This document shows positions 60,701 to 64,000 of a DNA stretch of 64,000 bases, piece by piece (position 1 is the stretch's first letter; each line of letters opens with the position of its first letter). The notes under the pieces are model-generated. The model was not told the origin of the DNA. It did not search any database and worked only from the letters and a program-made list of their open reading frames with translations. The DNA is taken from NCBI RefSeq assembly GCF_022024175.1, contig NZ_CP091794.1, forward strand, positions 1,240,001 to 1,304,000, written 5' to 3'. The position numbers and the translations under genes were made by a program. This DNA is from Prevotella communis (lineage in GTDB: Bacteria; Bacteroidota; Bacteroidia; Bacteroidales; Bacteroidaceae).

Positions 60701-61738
60701 TTATTTGTTTGCTTTTAATTCTTCCAATTCTTTTCTCAGAGCGCTCATCTCCTTGTACATATCAGGCAGACGGCGCAGGATGGCCATGCCCTTGAAGTAC
60801 ACCTTTGGATCCATGGCAGGTGAACCAATCAGCTGTTCGCCATTGCCCTTGGTGTCGCCGATGACGCCACACTGAGCACCCACGAATGTTTTGTCGGCTA
60901 CGTGGATATGACCAGCGAAACCAGCCTGTCCGCCCACCATACACCACGAACCGATCTTTGTGCTGCCAGCCATGCCTACCTGGGCAGACATCACCGTGTT
61001 CTCGCCAATCTCACAGTTGTGAGCCACCTGAATCAGGTTGTCCAGCTTGACACCCTTGTGGATGACGGTAGCACCCATCGTAGAACGGTCTACGCAGGTA
61101 TTGGCACCAATCTCCACATTATCCTCAATGATGACGATACCAATCTGTGGAATCTTATCGTAACCCTCTACGTTGGGAGCGAAACCGAAGCCGTCGGCAC
61201 CAATGACGCTGCCGGCGTGAATCGTTACGTTCTGACCAATCTTACATCCCTGATAGATGGTGACGTTGGGGTAGATAAGGCATTTCTCACCCATCTTCAC
61301 ACCCTCGCCAATCACGACGTGGGGATAGATCTGCGTGCCGTCGCCAATCACAGCACCGTCGCCGATGCATGCAAAGGGACCGACATATACGTCTTTTCCC
61401 AGTGTGGCCTTAGGTGATACGAAAGCTAGTGGATCGATGCCCGTCTTTTTAGGCTTCATTGATTCGTAGAGCTGCAGCAGTTTGGCCACAGCCTCGTAGG
61501 CATTCTTTACGCGAATCAGCGTAGCCTTCACTTCCTGCTCTAATTCCAGGTCGTCGTTCACCAGGACAATGCTGGAAGCTGTTTCATAAAGATAGTGGGT
61601 ATATTTGGGGTTCGAGAGGAACGAGATAGCTCCAGGCTGACCCTCTTCAATTTTTGCAAATGTATGGACGGCTGCATTTTCGTTGCCTTCCACTCGGCCA
61701 CCGATAAACTCGGCAATTTGTTTGGCTGTAAACTCCAT
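60701..61738 (-). CDS. lpxD: UDP-3-O-(3-hydroxyacyl)glucosamine N-acyltransferase
   Basis: Third lipid A step. The 345-residue protein has an N-terminal uridine-binding domain (residues 1-95, [20 protein letters not shown]) and a left-handed beta-helix with the catalytic His in [15 protein letters not shown]. The C-terminal helix ends [12 protein letters not shown]. It has a -7 box at 61768 and heads the lpxD-lpxC/fabZ-lpxA-miaA-PBP run. Confidence 0.96.
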   Translation of the reverse strand: MEFTAKQIAEFIGGRVEGNENAAVHTFAKIEEGQPGAISFLSNPKYTHYLYETASSIVLVNDDLELEQEVKATLIRVKNAYEAVAKLLQLYESMKPKKTGIDPLAFVSPKATLGKDVYVGPFACIGDGAVIGDGTQIYPHVVIGEGVKMGEKCLIYPNVTIYQGCKIGQNVTIHAGSVIGADGFGFAPNVEGYDKIPQIGIVIIEDNVEIGANTCVDRSTMGATVIHKGVKLDNLIQVAHNCEIGENTVMSAQVGMAGSTKIGSWCMVGGQAGFAGHIHVADKTFVGAQCGVIGDTKGNGEQLIGSPAMDPKVYFKGMAILRRLPDMYKEMSALRKELEELKANK

Positions 61739-61767
61739 AATAATGATTCAGTGTTCTTTTTAGGATG

Positions 61768-61775
61768 CAAAGATA
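61768..61775 (-). promoter_or_regulatory. Promoter -7 box for the lpxD operon
   Basis: TATCTTTG on the minus strand, 30 bases before lpxD and just past the HD gene stop. Confidence 0.65.
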
Positions 61776-61782
61776 AGCATTT

Positions 61783-63006
61783 TTATTGAAAACGTTGATA
61801 ACAAAGGTAATATTTTCGTATTTTTTTAGAAAGAAGCGCCACATTCAGTATCTCCGAGGCTTCCGAGATGTCCCTGATGGTGCCGTCTTTGTAGAGAATG
61901 TCGATAGAATCGTCGTCAACGGCGTACATATCTTTCTGAATTCTGTTGATGCTCATCATGTAGTGGGCGTCGCTCTTGTCGATGCCCATGTTCCGCGCTA
62001 TCATGGTCTGCAGCTCGTCAATACGTTCGTCGGTGATGGGACTGTCGTGTACCTCCACCTTGAAGATGCGGCGGTCCAGCATATCCGTAGCCAGGGTCGA
62101 CAGTATCTTGTCATCGGAATGCTTCCATGCTTTCATGGCACTCCAGATGTCGCTGTCGTCCAGTTCCTCGTACATGTGAAGCGCCTCTTCGTGGTCGGCA
62201 AACCATTGTGCGTTGACATCGTTTTCGATGAAGTAGGAGAGGGCAGGCGACGCAAATACCTGATGTCCCCGTTTGGCCAGATCCTTTGCCCTGGTCAGCA
62301 TGTTGACCAGCACCTTTTCGTAGGCAACAGCCGTCTTGTGGAGATATACCTGCCAGTACATTAACCGCCTGGTAGTCAGATAGTTCTCGAGTGAATAGAT
62401 ACCTTTTTGTTCAACCACTAAACGGTCGTCTACCACGTTCAGCATCTTGATGATTCTGGCAGAGCCGATATTGCCCTCCGTGACACCGGTGAAGAACGAA
62501 TCACGACGCAGATAGTCCAGTCGGTCCATGTCCAGCTGACTGGATATCAACTGGTGCAGAAAACGTTTCGGATAGTGGTCCTTGAAGATAGAGATGGCCA
62601 GGTTCAACTGTCCTCCCAAATCCTTGTTGATCTGCTCCATCATCATCAGCGAGATGTCCTCATGGGAGATGCCCCTGATGAGGGTATTCTCCAGTACGTG
62701 CGAGAACGGGCCGTGCCCGATGTCGTGCATCAGGATGGCCGCCTCTACTGCCTCGGCTTCAGAGTCAAAAATAAACTGTCCTTTCTGCTGAAGTGACTGG
62801 ATGGCTTCACTCATCAGGTAGAAAGCGCCTAGCGAGTGCTGAAAACGCGTATGGCGGGCACCTGGATAGACCACAGATGCCAGACCCAGTTGATTGATGC
62901 GATTGAGTCGTTGAAACAGCGGGTGCTTCACGATGTCATAAAGCAGGCCGCGTGGTATTTTGATAAACCCGAATACCGGGTCGTTGATGATTTTTGCGTC
63001 GTCCAT
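61783..63006 (-). CDS. HD-domain phosphohydrolase-like protein
   Basis: A 407-residue protein of the dNTPase/YdhJ-like HD family. The metal site is visible as RFQHSLGAFYLM (His), AAILMHDIGHGPFSH (the HD pair) and QLDMDRLDYLRRDS (later Asp). It may hydrolyse nucleotides, but the substrate is unknown. I chose the ATG at 63006, because the -7 box lies at 63021-63028; an upstream in-frame ATG at 63051 would be outside the transcript. Confidence 0.85.
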   Translation of the reverse strand: MDDAKIINDPVFGFIKIPRGLLYDIVKHPLFQRLNRINQLGLASVVYPGARHTRFQHSLGAFYLMSEAIQSLQQKGQFIFDSEAEAVEAAILMHDIGHGPFSHVLENTLIRGISHEDISLMMMEQINKDLGGQLNLAISIFKDHYPKRFLHQLISSQLDMDRLDYLRRDSFFTGVTEGNIGSARIIKMLNVVDDRLVVEQKGIYSLENYLTTRRLMYWQVYLHKTAVAYEKVLVNMLTRAKDLAKRGHQVFASPALSYFIENDVNAQWFADHEEALHMYEELDDSDIWSAMKAWKHSDDKILSTLATDMLDRRIFKVEVHDSPITDERIDELQTMIARNMGIDKSDAHYMMSINRIQKDMYAVDDDSIDILYKDGTIRDISEASEILNVALLSKKIRKYYLCYQRFQ

Positions 63007-63020
63007 AATTCTTCTGACTG

Positions 63021-63028
63021 CAAAGGTA
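63021..63028 (-). promoter_or_regulatory. Promoter -7 box for the HD gene
   Basis: TACCTTTG on the minus strand, 14 bases before the ATG at 63006. Confidence 0.65.
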
Positions 63029-63188
63029 CGAAAAAATGGCGTGAAAAGCAAAAATTTACTTAAATTAAATTATTAAACGAATGCAAATTTCTTTCGTCAG
63101 CGAGCAAACGGATTTTAAAGGTTTTGCGTGAAATGTTAAAATGCAAGAAAAAATCGAGACAGATTGTCAGTTTCATGATTTTTGCCTA

Positions 63189-63196
63189 TATATTTG
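63189..63196 (+). promoter_or_regulatory. Promoter -7 box for the degP-like gene
   Basis: TATATTTG, 49 bases before the start. A possible -33 ATTG lies at 63163-63166 with a 22-bp spacer. No stress-sigma motif was recognised. Confidence 0.45.
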
Positions 63197-63245
63197 CATC
63201 AACGCTTTCTAGCAAGAAATAATCATTAACATAATACGAGAAGAT

Positions 63246-64000
63246 ATGAAAAAGATTTTAAATTATGTGGTTCCCTCCTTGAGTTTGGCGGCCATTGTTT
63301 TCTCAGTAGCAGCATTCAATGAAACACAAGCTGCTACCCAAGAACCTGATGTCATGGAAGTATCTACGGCAACAGCCGTACAACCTGTTGACCTGACCTA
63401 TGCAGCAGAAAAAGCACTCCCTTGTGTTGTACATATTAAATACGTGCAGAATTCAAAAATCCAGACTGTAGAAGTGCAGAGCGACCCCTTTGACGATTTC
63501 TTCAGTGATCCGTTTGGAGGTTTTTTTGGACGCGGACAGCGTGGTCAGGGCGGCACACGCAAACAGCAGGTGCAGACGCCTAAGAAGACTGCCACCGGTT
63601 CTGGTGTCATCATCTCTGCAGACGGCTATATCGTCACCAATAACCACGTGGTTGACGGTGCTGACGAACTGACAGTCACGCTGAATGACAACAAGGAATA
63701 CTCTGCCCGTATCATCGGTGCTGACAAAACGACAGATTTGGCACTCATCAAGATTGATGCCAAGAACCTGCCTGCTATCCGTATTGCTAACAGTGACAAT
63801 GTGAAGGTAGGTGAGTGGGTGCTGGCTATTGGTAACCCCCTCGGTCTGACCAATACCGTTACTGCTGGTATCATCTCAGCCAAGGCCCGTACACTGGGTG
63901 CCAATGGCGTGGAGAGCTTCATCCAGACCGACGCTGCCATTAATGCAGGTAACTCAGGTGGTGCCCTTGTCAATACCAATGGCGAACTGGTTGGTATCAA
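63246..64000 (+). CDS. DegP/HtrA-family serine protease, 3' end cut by window
   Basis: A periplasmic protease/chaperone for misfolded proteins. About 251 codons are visible, covering the signal peptide (residues 1-30, ending ETQAA) and most of the protease domain. The triad is intact: His in IVTNNHVVDGAD, Asp in DKTTDLALIK and Ser in AINAGNSGGALV. A Gly/Phe/Asp-rich loop (SDPFDDFFSDPFGGFF) precedes the protease domain, as in other Bacteroidetes members. The PDZ domains would lie beyond the window. Confidence 0.93.
   Translation, partial: MKKILNYVVPSLSLAAIVFSVAAFNETQAATQEPDVMEVSTATAVQPVDLTYAAEKALPCVVHIKYVQNSKIQTVEVQSDPFDDFFSDPFGGFFGRGQRGQGGTRKQQVQTPKKTATGSGVIISADGYIVTNNHVVDGADELTVTLNDNKEYSARIIGADKTTDLALIKIDAKNLPAIRIANSDNVKVGEWVLAIGNPLGLTNTVTAGIISAKARTLGANGVESFIQTDAAINAGNSGGALVNTNGELVGI

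Overview
The window reads as chromosome of a Bacteroidales bacterium, most likely Prevotella or a close relative. The evidence is the promoter signature (TTTG, about 20 bp, TAnnTTTG) in front of many genes, a fused LpxC/FabZ gene, DAHP synthase fused to chorismate mutase, a small smalltalk-type protein beside an HU-like protein, a DUF5103 type IX secretion plug protein and a Bacteroidetes-type TonB with a cysteine-rich N-terminus. No rRNA, tRNA, transposase, integrase or CRISPR array was seen.

Layout. 1-3.7 kb: pyrB (cut by the window edge), then fabD overlapping a GH13 alpha-amylase-family gene. 3.7-16.5 kb: an accessory island. Its outer parts are an HU-like/smalltalk pair on the minus strand and a BT4734/DUF3987 protein plus a P5-like protein on the plus strand, a gene set that recurs in this order of bacteria. 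Between them sit a HpaII-type restriction-modification operon (C5 methyltransferase, endonuclease, an unrecognised coiled-coil protein, Vsr) and a HIRAN-like/Fic/partner cluster. A 48-bp repeat (44/48 identical) lies near both ends of this stretch. 16.6-24 kb: IMPase, AlaX-type editing protein, EEP nuclease/phosphatase, hybrid histidine kinase, GT2 glycosyltransferase and a secreted zincin-like protein. 24-33 kb, minus strand: RNase E/G, a 29-residue basic protein, HU, an ABC ATPase overlapping secA, a PafA-like phosphatase and a DUF4105 protein. 33-42 kb: envelope genes (outer-membrane barrel, LptC, CBS/CNNM protein, PpiD), TonB, a small radical SAM enzyme and the DUF5103 protein.

42-47 kb: a TPR protein, then the Phe/Tyr operon pheA, aminotransferase, DAHP synthase-chorismate mutase, tyrA. 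It is preceded by a textbook attenuator: a 24-codon leader peptide with eight consecutive Phe/Tyr codons, an antiterminator segment and a terminator. 47-54 kb: pheT, a YebC-family gene and a GH28-GH2 pair for pectin/galactan-type glycans. 54-63 kb, minus strand: rlmH, a candidate ~90-nt small RNA, and the run HD-domain protein, lpxD, lpxC/fabZ, lpxA, miaA, class A PBP, which ties lipid A and peptidoglycan synthesis together. The window ends in a DegP/HtrA protease gene.

The most interesting items are the Phe/Tyr attenuator, a shared 16-residue motif (GDKxxxQxGxxMxKxV) in the two proteins flanking the Fic gene, the candidate small RNA, the RM operon with its extra gene and dyads, and the repeats that bracket the island. 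All domain names come from reading motifs by eye; no database search was possible.
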